NCBI GenBank assembly: GCA_029933635.1
Contig: JAOZNS010000010.1
Location: 1 to 24,982 of the forward strand
Direction: 5' to 3'
Length of the DNA stretch: 24,982 bases
From: Candidatus Zixiibacteriota bacterium
GTDB lineage: Bacteria > Zixibacteria > MSB-5A5 > SM1-73
Within the stretch, counting starts at the first letter, position 1, and every line of letters starts with the position of its first letter. Under the pieces are notes generated by a model. It saw nothing but the letters and a program-made list of their open reading frames with translations. It was not told the DNA's origin and did not search any database. This document shows positions 15,662 through 22,471 of the stretch, in pieces. Both the position numbers and the translations under genes were made by a program.

Positions 15662-17914
15662 GTGAAAGAGCTTCTGGCCTATGTGGGGGCAGAGTTAAAA
15701 AAGCCAACGGAGGAGATATCCGACGAGCTGGTCTTTTTGATCAACTCGCGCATAAAACCTCCCAAGCCGGTAACCAAGGAGGATATCTTCGTCCGAACCA
15801 TGTTTTTGGTATCGGATGAGGTGAACTCCTATGGGGGTCATTTCCCCTTGGAGGAGCTTTGCAACATCGCCAATTTGGTGATTGACTCACCGGTGATGGT
15901 GGGGCATACCAGGGAGAAACTTCCCATTGCCAGAAACTTCAAAGCGGAGGTGTTGCAAAAGGAAGGTCGGAATTGGGTGAAGGTTTGGTTCTACTGGTTA
16001 AAAAGTGCTAAGGATGCTTTGTCCTTAAAAGAAAACATCGATCATGGAATATACAAGGAATGTTCCTTAGGATTTGTGTTTGAATTTCCCGAATGTTCCA
16101 TCTGTGGGGAGGATATGAGAAGATGTCAGCACATTCCTTTCAAATCTTACCGAACGGAAGGGGGAGAAAAGGAGGCATATTTTAACTATCGAAACATAAG
16201 CCAGGTGCTGGAGACATCCTTGGTTTACCGGGGAGCGGTGCCCAACACCTCCATGTCTGATGAGCTGTGGTTATATCAGAAATGCGAGAGCTTGGATTCC
16301 CGCTCTTTCTCCCCGTCAGGAAGGATTCATAAAGATGTGGTCGAAGAGGCGTTAAAGCGAGCAGGGCTTTCGGATAAAGTGAAGCTGGTGGGTGGTGTTA
16401 TGGAGCTTGGCTATTCAGATCATGATGTGGATCTGATCTGTCCCCCCCAGATGGAGGTGCTGGTTTTAGGGGCATTGCCCACCAGCTTGCGATCCCGAGT
16501 TCACTTCGTGAAAGACTTAAACAAAAAAATACCTGAAGTTATTCTCTTCAAATTTGTTCCCCCCACCAGACCAGAGAAGTTTAGTTCCCACTCAAATGAA
16601 TTTTTTTACTTAGAGGACCTTTCCTCCTTTTCTGGTGAATTTTTGATAGAGCCCAAATATGATGGAATAAGAGCGCAGATTCATAAAAAGGAAAAGGAGG
16701 TTAGAATCTTCACAGACGAAGGTAATCGAATCGAAGATAAATTTCCCCATCTGGTAAAAGATGTCCTTTCCAATCCTTCAGAAAGTTTCATCCTGGATGG
16801 GGAGCTGGTGAAATACAAAGGGAATTCGCGCCTTTCCCATAAAGAGGTGGCTGGATATGTTCACAAAAAGTCTGATCTGTCCGCCAAAAGTAATAATTCT
16901 GAGGATGATTCTCATTTTAGATTTAAGCTGTTCGATCTGCTCTACCTGAATGGAAAAATAAAGACTTCGCTTCCGCTTGAGCAAAGAAAGAAGCTTTTGG
17001 ACCAGAGTTTTCCGGATACCAATTTCATTCAGAAGGTGAAATATGAAAAAGTCTTCTCCACCGATCTATCCTCAAGAATCAAAGCCATAGCTACATCAGA
17101 AGGTGCAATGATCAAGGAGATCAGCTCAGGGTATTTCGAGGGAAAAAGCTGGTATAAGTGGAAAAGAAGTTTTGAGTTAGATGTTCTGGTGATGGGAGTG
17201 GAGAAAAACAAAGCGGGAAGTTTCAACTATACCTGTGCGGTTGGCTCAAGATCAAATCCTATCCTAATAGGGACCACCTATTCCACCTCGGTTGAAGCAA
17301 AAATAGGTCAGATAATCCGGGTGAGAGTTGATTACGTGACTAAGTCGAATGATCGTTTCACCTGGTATGCTCCAAGAGTTTTAGACAAAAGATCAGATAA
17401 AAAAGACCCGGATCCGATCTCGGTTCTGGAAAGAATGTCTGGCGACCGCAGTCCGCAGTCCGCAGAAAAAACCCTTCAGACACTGGAGGGCCGACAGCGG
17501 ACCGTGGAGAGATTTGTGCTTCAGCTACACTGGTGGGGAAAGGCAAAGCACCATGACCTCAGGTTCCAGAAGGGGAAGGTGGCGACAGGCTTAACCATAT
17601 TTGAGCTTGACCTCAATGAGCTGAACAAAGGGAAAAGATTTCTGTGTGAATGGAAGGATTATCACGATCCCAAATGGATGGAGATGGAGGGGAGGATACC
17701 TCCAGAAGAAGGTGGCGCCGAGGGCAATCCCTCAAAAAATTTGATCGCACAGATAAAAATCCTGGATAGAGGAAAATATCAAATTCTGGAAAGGAGACCG
17801 GACTTCTGCAGTTTCAAGATAGAGGGGAGGATCCTTAAGGGAATCTATCTGGTAAGAAAGGTTCGGCTGAAGGGTAGGGACAGATGGCTCTTCTGGAAAC
17901 GGTTGACAGGCTAA
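15662..17914 (+). CDS. Fusion protein: prohead-protease-like + nucleotidyltransferase-like + ATP-dependent DNA ligase + LigD-type phosphoesterase-like
   Basis: The 750-residue product starts at GTG with AAGGAG 6 bp before it. Residues 1-205 resemble phage capsid maturation proteases: VGHTREKLPIA (candidate H82), CSLGF (candidate S135) and a CSICGEDMRRCQHI metal-binding-like loop. Residues ~215-290 show VGGVMELGYSDHDVDL, a nucleotidyltransferase-like G-G...D-x-D pattern. Residues ~310-505 are a ligase adenylation domain: motif I EPKYDG (nucleotidyl lysine K332), III FILDGELVKY, IV EGAMIK, V WYKWKR. Residues ~506-585 form the OB domain ending APRVLDKRSDK. Residues 615-750 match the LigD 3'-phosphoesterase: H623, H630, D632, R634, later H668, EGRIPPEEGGA and LDRGKY. 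Position between terminase and capsid genes fits the protease role. Whether the ligase part acts in phage DNA, and whether it is released by self-cleavage, is inference. Confidence 0.88.
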   Translation: MKELLAYVGAELKKPTEEISDELVFLINSRIKPPKPVTKEDIFVRTMFLVSDEVNSYGGHFPLEELCNIANLVIDSPVMVGHTREKLPIARNFKAEVLQKEGRNWVKVWFYWLKSAKDALSLKENIDHGIYKECSLGFVFEFPECSICGEDMRRCQHIPFKSYRTEGGEKEAYFNYRNISQVLETSLVYRGAVPNTSMSDELWLYQKCESLDSRSFSPSGRIHKDVVEEALKRAGLSDKVKLVGGVMELGYSDHDVDLICPPQMEVLVLGALPTSLRSRVHFVKDLNKKIPEVILFKFVPPTRPEKFSSHSNEFFYLEDLSSFSGEFLIEPKYDGIRAQIHKKEKEVRIFTDEGNRIEDKFPHLVKDVLSNPSESFILDGELVKYKGNSRLSHKEVAGYVHKKSDLSAKSNNSEDDSHFRFKLFDLLYLNGKIKTSLPLEQRKKLLDQSFPDTNFIQKVKYEKVFSTDLSSRIKAIATSEGAMIKEISSGYFEGKSWYKWKRSFELDVLVMGVEKNKAGSFNYTCAVGSRSNPILIGTTYSTSVEAKIGQIIRVRVDYVTKSNDRFTWYAPRVLDKRSDKKDPDPISVLERMSGDRSPQSAEKTLQTLEGRQRTVERFVLQLHWWGKAKHHDLRFQKGKVATGLTIFELDLNELNKGKRFLCEWKDYHDPKWMEMEGRIPPEEGGAEGNPSKNLIAQIKILDRGKYQILERRPDFCSFKIEGRILKGIYLVRKVRLKGRDRWLFWKRLTG
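17443..17511. repeat. GTCCGCAG-family repeat inside the fusion gene (copy B)
   Basis: CGACCGCAGTCCGCAGTCCG and following bases (17443-17465) plus CCGACAGCGGACCGTGGAGAG (17491-17511) lie in frame and encode residues ~594-616 (GDRSPQSAEK ... GRQRTVER). This is exactly the linker between the ligase OB domain and the phosphoesterase-like domain. The same sequence family lies in intergenic spaces at 14117, 19433 and 20605-20668. Confidence 0.65.
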
Positions 17915-17916
17915 AT

Positions 17917-17929
17917 GCTCCGAAGGAGC
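17917..17929. repeat. Small hairpin after the fusion gene
   Basis: GCTCC-GAA-GGAGC starts 3 bp after the stop codon and is followed by AAAATT, not a T-run. A second short dyad, CCAAAC/GTTTGG, lies near 17972-17991. These are small dispersed palindromes and possible weak terminators. Confidence 0.4.
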
Positions 17930-18051
17930 AAAATTGATTTATCCAAGGCAGAGCAAGTGGGCTTGATAAACCAAACATCCTCGGGTTTGGATCTTTTGAG
18001 CGATTGAAGGATAGCTCTGGAAATTAAGCAACCTCAAAGGGGATAAATGCC

Positions 18052-18348
18052 ATGGAGAACAACAAATTTTTTTCCAAAGTTCAACTATTGCAATTTTTGG
18101 CAGCTTTCTTTTTCACCGCTTTGGGGATCATCACCGCTTACTATACCACAATAGCGGGAATCAAGATAGACCTTTCCCGGAAGGCGGAATCGGCTGTGGT
18201 CAATCAGCTGGATAAAAGGCTTTCCAAAATAGAGGTGCTTTTGAATCAGAAATTTTTAACTAAGGAGGAATTTCACCGCTTCAGTCGGGATCTACAAAAT
18301 AGATTAAATCGGATCGAATTTCAGCTTTCGCAAATGGATAGAGACTAA
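18052..18348 (+). CDS. Membrane-anchored coiled-coil protein
   Basis: The 98-residue protein has one transmembrane helix (~12-34, LLQFLAAFFFTALGIITAYY) followed by a long heptad-like helix (~40-98: NQLDKRLSKIEVLLNQKF, then FSRDLQNRLNRIEFQLSQM). The likely topology is N-in with a coiled coil outside, or the reverse. It has no recognised family. A single-span membrane protein of this size amid virion genes could be a holin- or spanin-like lysis factor, or a membrane tether for capsid assembly, but nothing in the sequence decides it. It lies 137 bp after the fusion gene and 40 bp before the next helical protein gene. Confidence 0.65.
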   Translation: MENNKFFSKVQLLQFLAAFFFTALGIITAYYTTIAGIKIDLSRKAESAVVNQLDKRLSKIEVLLNQKFLTKEEFHRFSRDLQNRLNRIEFQLSQMDRD

Positions 18349-18388
18349 CCCTGAATCAAAAGGGTTTTAGATTTACTGAGGAGTGAAC

Positions 18389-18808
18389 ATGGAGATACAG
18401 AATCTGATCAAAAACTTGGAAGAGTATAAACGATCCCTTCAGGATGAAAGCATCGAGCTTATCGATTTTGATCAGCTACAGGTTGACTTGGATAAGGCGG
18501 CTTTGGCCTTAAGTTCCCTGTATGCAAAGGAGAGAATCTGTGAAAGGCTGGAGGCTGAATTCAAATCGGAGATCAAGAGATTGGCCAAGGCTATCTGCCA
18601 CGTAAAAGGAGATTCTACTTCCTGGAGCTTGGTGGAGAGACTTCTCCTTTCCCCGGATTTGAGTGCAGATGAGCTTCTTCTTCTGAGGGAGGAGATAAAG
18701 GAGGAGTTTAATCGGTGTTTTCATTCCACCCCTCGATCTAAGGTGATGGTGGATCTAACCGCACCTAACTTCAGGATTTCTGAGTTCAAAACTGGAGGAA
18801 AGATATAA
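18389..18808 (+). CDS. Helical protein of unknown function (scaffold-position)
   Basis: TGAGGAG ends 5 bp before the ATG at 18389, so I prefer this start to the GTG at 18383 (139 aa). Residues 1-110 are almost entirely helical and acidic, with charge-rich heptad stretches (LEEYKRSLQDESIEL, DELLLLREEIKEEF). The last ~25 residues are extended. I recognise no family. Its position between the capsid protease and the decoration and capsid genes is where phages place the scaffolding protein, which guides shell assembly and is then degraded. That role is inferred only from position and helical content. Confidence 0.55.
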   Translation: MEIQNLIKNLEEYKRSLQDESIELIDFDQLQVDLDKAALALSSLYAKERICERLEAEFKSEIKRLAKAICHVKGDSTSWSLVERLLLSPDLSADELLLLREEIKEEFNRCFHSTPRSKVMVDLTAPNFRISEFKTGGKI

Positions 18809-18825
18809 ATCTATTCCTAAAGCAA

Positions 18826-18843
18826 ACAAACCTTCAGGTTTGT
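18826..18843. repeat. Hairpin ACAAACC-TTCA-GGTTTGT
   Basis: A perfect 7 bp stem with a TTCA loop lies 18 bp after the helical protein's stop codon. It may act as a weak terminator or be a dispersed repeat; no T-run follows. Confidence 0.45.
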
Positions 18844-19004
18844 CTGAGAAAAAGATGGAGTGGAAGCTTCGCCCTATAAAGGGACATAAAAACAAAAAGG
18901 ATGAAAGTAAAAACCAATAGTTGTGGGTGTGACGACCCGAAGGGATGTCCTAAAAGACAGTCTTCTTAAATCCACAGTTAACAGTTTCAAGTAAGGAGGA
19001 GAAA

Positions 19005-19427
19005 GTGGGAATCAGGGATCAAAACTTAGAAGCTATTGGAGCGGTGTATGCCACCTTCTCTATCAAACAGACTGGTGGCGTGGATGATCTGAAGGATAAA
19101 GATCTGGGCAAGGCGGTCACGCTTACCGGAAGCAATCAGGTGGGACCAGCAACGGATGGTTCAGTTTTTCTGGGGAAGTTGATCGATCTTACCTTAACCG
19201 ACGCAGATGATGGAAAGAGGGTGGCAACGGTGCAGGTCGGTGGGGTGATGATGGTTCCCATCACCAGCACCTATCCTCAGGTGGGTGACCGTGTGGTGGG
19301 TGGGGCTGGTGGAACGGTTAAACAGGCACCCGCATTGACAGATTATGATCCGGCTGGAGGAAACATCGCCCGTGGAACCGTCATCGCGGTGAATGGCACC
19401 ACCGAATGCACGCTGATTTTAAACTAA
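19005..19427 (+). CDS. Probable capsid decoration protein
   Basis: The 140-residue protein starts at GTG, 4 bp after an AAGGAGGAG-type ribosome site. It is a soluble, small-residue-rich, probably all-beta protein, with segments VGPATDGSVFLGKLIDLTL, VATVQVGGVMMVPIT, YPQVGDRVVGGAGG and GNIARGTVIAVNGTTECTLIL. Its size, lack of charge clusters and place immediately before the major capsid gene fit head decoration or stabilising proteins (gpD / DUF2190-like), which bind the expanded shell. No catalytic motif is seen. The identification rests on position and general pattern. Confidence 0.65.
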   Translation: MGIRDQNLEAIGAVYATFSIKQTGGVDDLKDKDLGKAVTLTGSNQVGPATDGSVFLGKLIDLTLTDADDGKRVATVQVGGVMMVPITSTYPQVGDRVVGGAGGTVKQAPALTDYDPAGGNIARGTVIAVNGTTECTLILN

Positions 19428-19432
19428 TCAAG

Positions 19433-19459
19433 CAGTCGGCGGACAGCCGACAGTGGACT
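19433..19459. repeat. GTCCGCAG-family repeat, copy C
   Basis: CAGTCGGCGGACAGCCGACA, continuing to 19459, contains the perfect hairpin GTCGGC-GGACA-GCCGAC (19435-19451). It lies between the decoration and capsid genes. If folded in RNA it could set the ratio of the two products. Confidence 0.6.
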
Positions 19460-19478
19460 TTTCAAAAAGGAGAAAAAG

Positions 19479-20588
19479 ATGGATTTAGAAAAATTATTGA
19501 ACTCCAGTGAAGGAAAAAGGCTTTTGGAGTTGGCTAACTGGGAGAAACCTGTCTCCGCATCGGTTGATCTATCCAGAGCGAAGGAGATCAAGGTCACCCG
19601 GGAGACTTATCTGGAAGCACAATCAAAAGGCATGACCTTATCGGAGCTTCTGGAGACGGAGGAGTATGATCCCAGCGATTTAAATTCCCCCTTAGACGCT
19701 TTTGAGCGACAGCTGGCAGCGCATGATATAAGGGTGGGAGGGAGGAATCCTGTTACGGTGGAGCTTTTTTATCAGGGAGCACCCGCACTTCTACCTGAGT
19801 TCATGATGAGGGAGATCAAAAGAGGACAGAAGATGCGTCCGGAGCTGGACAAGCTCTTAGCCAGCACCAGCATGATCACATCATCCCGATATACCCCATT
19901 CTACGTCAACGTTTCGCCTAATCAGTCCAAGCTCTCCCTGCGACCGGTCGGAGATTCGGCAGAGATACCCACTTTGACCGTGGCGGAGCAACTCCATTCG
20001 GTCACCGTGCCGGATTATGGAATAACCTTGAAGACCTCCTATAAAGCTTTAAGACATCGCACCACCGCTCAGTTTAAAGTTCTTCTCTGGTTTGTTGGAT
20101 TCAGGCTGCAAGCAGATAAGATGGGTTTGGCCATAGATACCATAATTAACGGAGATGGGAACGACAACGCCGCTACAGTGATAAACACCGCCACCTCTGG
20201 AAGCCTGGCCTATGCTGATTTGGTCACCCTGTGGAATGAGTTCTTCCCCTTTGAGATGAACACGATCCTCTGTCACAAGGATTTGATCAAGACCATCCTC
20301 ATCATGGACGAATTCAAGGATCCCATGGCGGGGTTTAAGTTTCAGAGGACCGGCGATCTGGTATCCCCCTTAGGCTCAAGGCTGATAAGGTGTGATGATA
20401 TCGCCTCTGATCTGGTGATTGGATTGGATAATCGCTTTGCCATCGAGGAGGTGGTGAGTCAGCCTCTGATGGTGGAATATGACAAGGTGATCGAGCAGAA
20501 ATTAGAGGAGGCGGTAATCTCTGAGTCTGTGGCTTACGCCAAGGTGATCAAGGAGGCGGCTTTAGTTTTAGATACGGTGTGGTCATAA
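19479..20588 (+). CDS. Probable major capsid protein (HK97-type fold)
   Basis: The 369-residue length suits HK97-type shell proteins. The N-terminal ~75 residues are charged and helical (KLLNSSEGKRLLELANW ... LSELLETEEYD), like the delta domain that is cleaved or that acts as built-in scaffold. The remainder shows the mixed alpha-beta pattern: VELFYQGAPALLPEFMMREI (94-113), a beta-rich E-loop-like part (SLRPVGDSAEIPTLTVAE), the spine-helix region (LLWFVGFRLQADKMGLAIDTIINGDG, with the typical INGDG at 223-227) and the C-terminal VVSQPLMVEYDKVIEQKLEE. AAGGAG precedes the ATG. The upstream protease-like domain would cleave the N-terminal part. Identification is from pattern and context, without search. 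Confidence 0.82.
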   Translation: MDLEKLLNSSEGKRLLELANWEKPVSASVDLSRAKEIKVTRETYLEAQSKGMTLSELLETEEYDPSDLNSPLDAFERQLAAHDIRVGGRNPVTVELFYQGAPALLPEFMMREIKRGQKMRPELDKLLASTSMITSSRYTPFYVNVSPNQSKLSLRPVGDSAEIPTLTVAEQLHSVTVPDYGITLKTSYKALRHRTTAQFKVLLWFVGFRLQADKMGLAIDTIINGDGNDNAATVINTATSGSLAYADLVTLWNEFFPFEMNTILCHKDLIKTILIMDEFKDPMAGFKFQRTGDLVSPLGSRLIRCDDIASDLVIGLDNRFAIEEVVSQPLMVEYDKVIEQKLEEAVISESVAYAKVIKEAALVLDTVWS

Positions 20589-20604
20589 AACCGTCCGACG
20601 CCCA

Positions 20605-20668
20605 CTGACCGCAGTCCGCAGTTTCCAGCTTTTTTTGAGGCAGGCAGCCGACTGCGGACTGCAGGCGG
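20605..20668. repeat. GTCCGCAG-family inverted repeat between capsid and propeller genes (copy D)
   Basis: GCAGTCCGCAGT (20611-20622) and ACTGCGGACTGC (20651-20662) form a perfect 12 bp stem around a 28 bp loop that includes a T7 run (20630-20636). It lies between the capsid stop and the next start and could attenuate transcription or stabilise capsid mRNA. Confidence 0.7.
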
Positions 20669-20683
20669 ATAAGGAAAAATATC

Positions 20684-22108
20684 ATGCAGAAACTAATTGA
20701 TACGGTCAGCTCGTTTTATGCCACCGGCATTTGCCCTCAGGCTAAGATGTTTAAGGTCCCTTTTGGTCAACATCAGGATCGGATCGTGATCATCTATCCG
20801 CAAACACCCAATCGGGTGGTGTACCTATGGGCTGATCCACCCTATGAAAGCTGGTCTGATCCGGAAGAGATTGCTACAGACAGTGCGGATTATCCTCCCT
20901 CCGCCTACATGGACTCAGAAGGAAACATCTATGTGGTGTATACCCAACAGAACACTTTGAATCTGCTGGAGGTGAAGATGAGCTTCTCCCAGGGGTTGTG
21001 GAGCCTGGGAACGGTAAATACAGTGTGCGATGCGGGAGAAAATTATTTTCCCAGCATCATCAAGGACTCAACTAACAGGCTGTGGGTATCCTGGACTTAT
21101 TACGACCCCTCTGCCGAAAGATATTTCGTGCATGTTAAAACTTCCCAGGACGATGGAGCCACCTGGGGAACAGGTCCCTCTGATCCGGGAACGGCTCTGA
21201 CCAATGGAGCCGGTTCTTGTTTTTCCCAGCTTATCTTTCAATCACCTTACATTCGTTGCTTCTATTCGGATGACTCCACCCTTCTGGCTTATCGTTCGCA
21301 TGAGATACAGGCTTCTGGATGGGATTCCCAACAGACCATCTATTCTGGTTCTCAGGTGGATGACAACTTCTGCGTGGATCTTTCCCCAGACAACAGGGTG
21401 GGAATCGTCTTTCCCGGAACAGCCTCCCTTTTATATAGAGAATTCGATGGGAGCAACTGGAGCGGAGTGTTCACAGTGGAGAGCGGTTTACCTGAATCCT
21501 TAGCCATAAAATTTCTGGATAAGGTTCCTTACGTCTTCTTTGCAAAAGACGTGGGCAGTGAACAGAATCAGCTTTTTTATTCTTATAAGGACGGATCGTC
21601 ATTTGTATCGTCCGCGTGCTTCGAATCCGGACAGAAAAGCTTCGATAAGGTCTTCTGTTATGATGATTCAGCCACCACCAAGTATTACGATCGAACCGCA
21701 GAAGCCGAAGATTCATCCCCGGCGGACATATTTCATCCCACCTCCGGCGGATTGGTCCAGGATACCAATGATGCCTTATATCTGGGGATGGAGGCCAAAT
21801 TCAATTTGGCGAAAATTCTGCTTTCCACCCCGGGAATCGGAGGTGAGATGAAGTGGCAATACTGGGACGGGGAAAGCTGGGTTGATTTTGTTCCTCAATC
21901 CGGCAGTTATCACTTGGATTCCGGGGATAAGATGGTGGTCTTGTGGCAGGATCTGGATTCGGTTCCCTCTGAGTGGCAGATGTGTGGAGTAAATGAGGTG
22001 CCCAAATTCTGGATAAGGCTTTTGGTGGTTTCATCCTTCGCCACCGCACCGATAGGGTCTCAGATCACTGCGGTGCCGGAGGCAAAATATCTGAAGGTGA
22101 TTAGATAA
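20684..22108 (+). CDS. Sialidase-like beta-propeller protein, probable virion surface component
   Basis: The 474-residue protein is rich in repeated beta segments of propeller type, e.g. PSAYMDSEGNIYVVYTQ, PSIIKDSTNRLWVSWTYY and VHVKTSQDDGATWG, the last containing an Asp-box (SQDDGATW, 154-161). Residues ~395-474 form a separate C-terminal module (MKWQYWDGESWVDF ... KFWIRLLVVSSFATAPIGSQI) of a kind I know from phage baseplate and fibre proteins. The Asp-box is a structural, not catalytic, element, and I do not see the sialidase arginine triad, so glycan binding or an adhesive role is more likely than hydrolysis. No signal peptide, and it lies 95 bp after the capsid gene. Likely exposed on the particle. 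Confidence 0.65.
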   Translation: MQKLIDTVSSFYATGICPQAKMFKVPFGQHQDRIVIIYPQTPNRVVYLWADPPYESWSDPEEIATDSADYPPSAYMDSEGNIYVVYTQQNTLNLLEVKMSFSQGLWSLGTVNTVCDAGENYFPSIIKDSTNRLWVSWTYYDPSAERYFVHVKTSQDDGATWGTGPSDPGTALTNGAGSCFSQLIFQSPYIRCFYSDDSTLLAYRSHEIQASGWDSQQTIYSGSQVDDNFCVDLSPDNRVGIVFPGTASLLYREFDGSNWSGVFTVESGLPESLAIKFLDKVPYVFFAKDVGSEQNQLFYSYKDGSSFVSSACFESGQKSFDKVFCYDDSATTKYYDRTAEAEDSSPADIFHPTSGGLVQDTNDALYLGMEAKFNLAKILLSTPGIGGEMKWQYWDGESWVDFVPQSGSYHLDSGDKMVVLWQDLDSVPSEWQMCGVNEVPKFWIRLLVVSSFATAPIGSQITAVPEAKYLKVIR

Positions 22109-22471
22109 GGTTCTTCTCCATTTCAGTTGCTGGACTTTTTGATAAAGGCAGTCTATTTAAGAGTTAATGTGGTTAGCATCTTGAGAACCTCACCCCCTGT
22201 TCCCCCCTCTCCATAAAATGGAGAGAGGGACTTTAGGGGTAGAGGTGAAAAAAGAGCACAAAGTGCGGTCTTTGAGCCAAACTATAGATATTCACCGGAC
22301 TCATAGAAGTAAAAACAGATAGATTAGCAACTCTTTTGGAGAAGAACCTTTGATAAAAAGAGGTGGTTGAAGTTAGAAAAAAGCAAAAGCCTTTCTTGAA
22401 ACTTCGCTTTCACGCAAGTCCATGAGGGGGTAGAAAGCCTGAGGTTAGAATAGTCAAAGAGGATTAAGAAT
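22109..22471 (+). other. Intergenic region with a C-rich palindrome before the connector gene
   Basis: No gene is seen. The main content is the palindromic repeat at 22189-22248; the right part is AT-rich with no clear promoter. A 363 bp gap inside a virion gene block is unusual for a phage. Confidence 0.5.
22189..22248. repeat. C-rich intergenic palindromic repeat, copy 2
   Basis: CCTCACCCCCTGTTCCCCCC begins the unit; CTCTCCAT (22207-22214) pairs perfectly with ATGGAGAG (22218-22225) across an AAA loop, and the outer arms (CCTCACCCC and GGGGTAGAGG) pair imperfectly. It is related to the element at 11101-11178, to the left of the portal gene. Confidence 0.65.

Noticed and set aside
15662..17914. 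A classical bacterial NHEJ LigD with Ku
   Set aside because: No Ku gene is nearby, the AEP-type polymerase domain is absent, and the domain order and phage neighbourhood differ from LigD.
14106..20680. CRISPR array made of the GCAGTCCGCAGT repeats
   Set aside because: Copies are few, irregularly spaced by hundreds to thousands of bases, partly inverted and partly inside a coding frame.
20684..22108. Calling the propeller protein an active sialidase
   Set aside because: Only an Asp-box and the propeller pattern are seen; the catalytic arginine triad and tyrosine/glutamate pair could not be placed.
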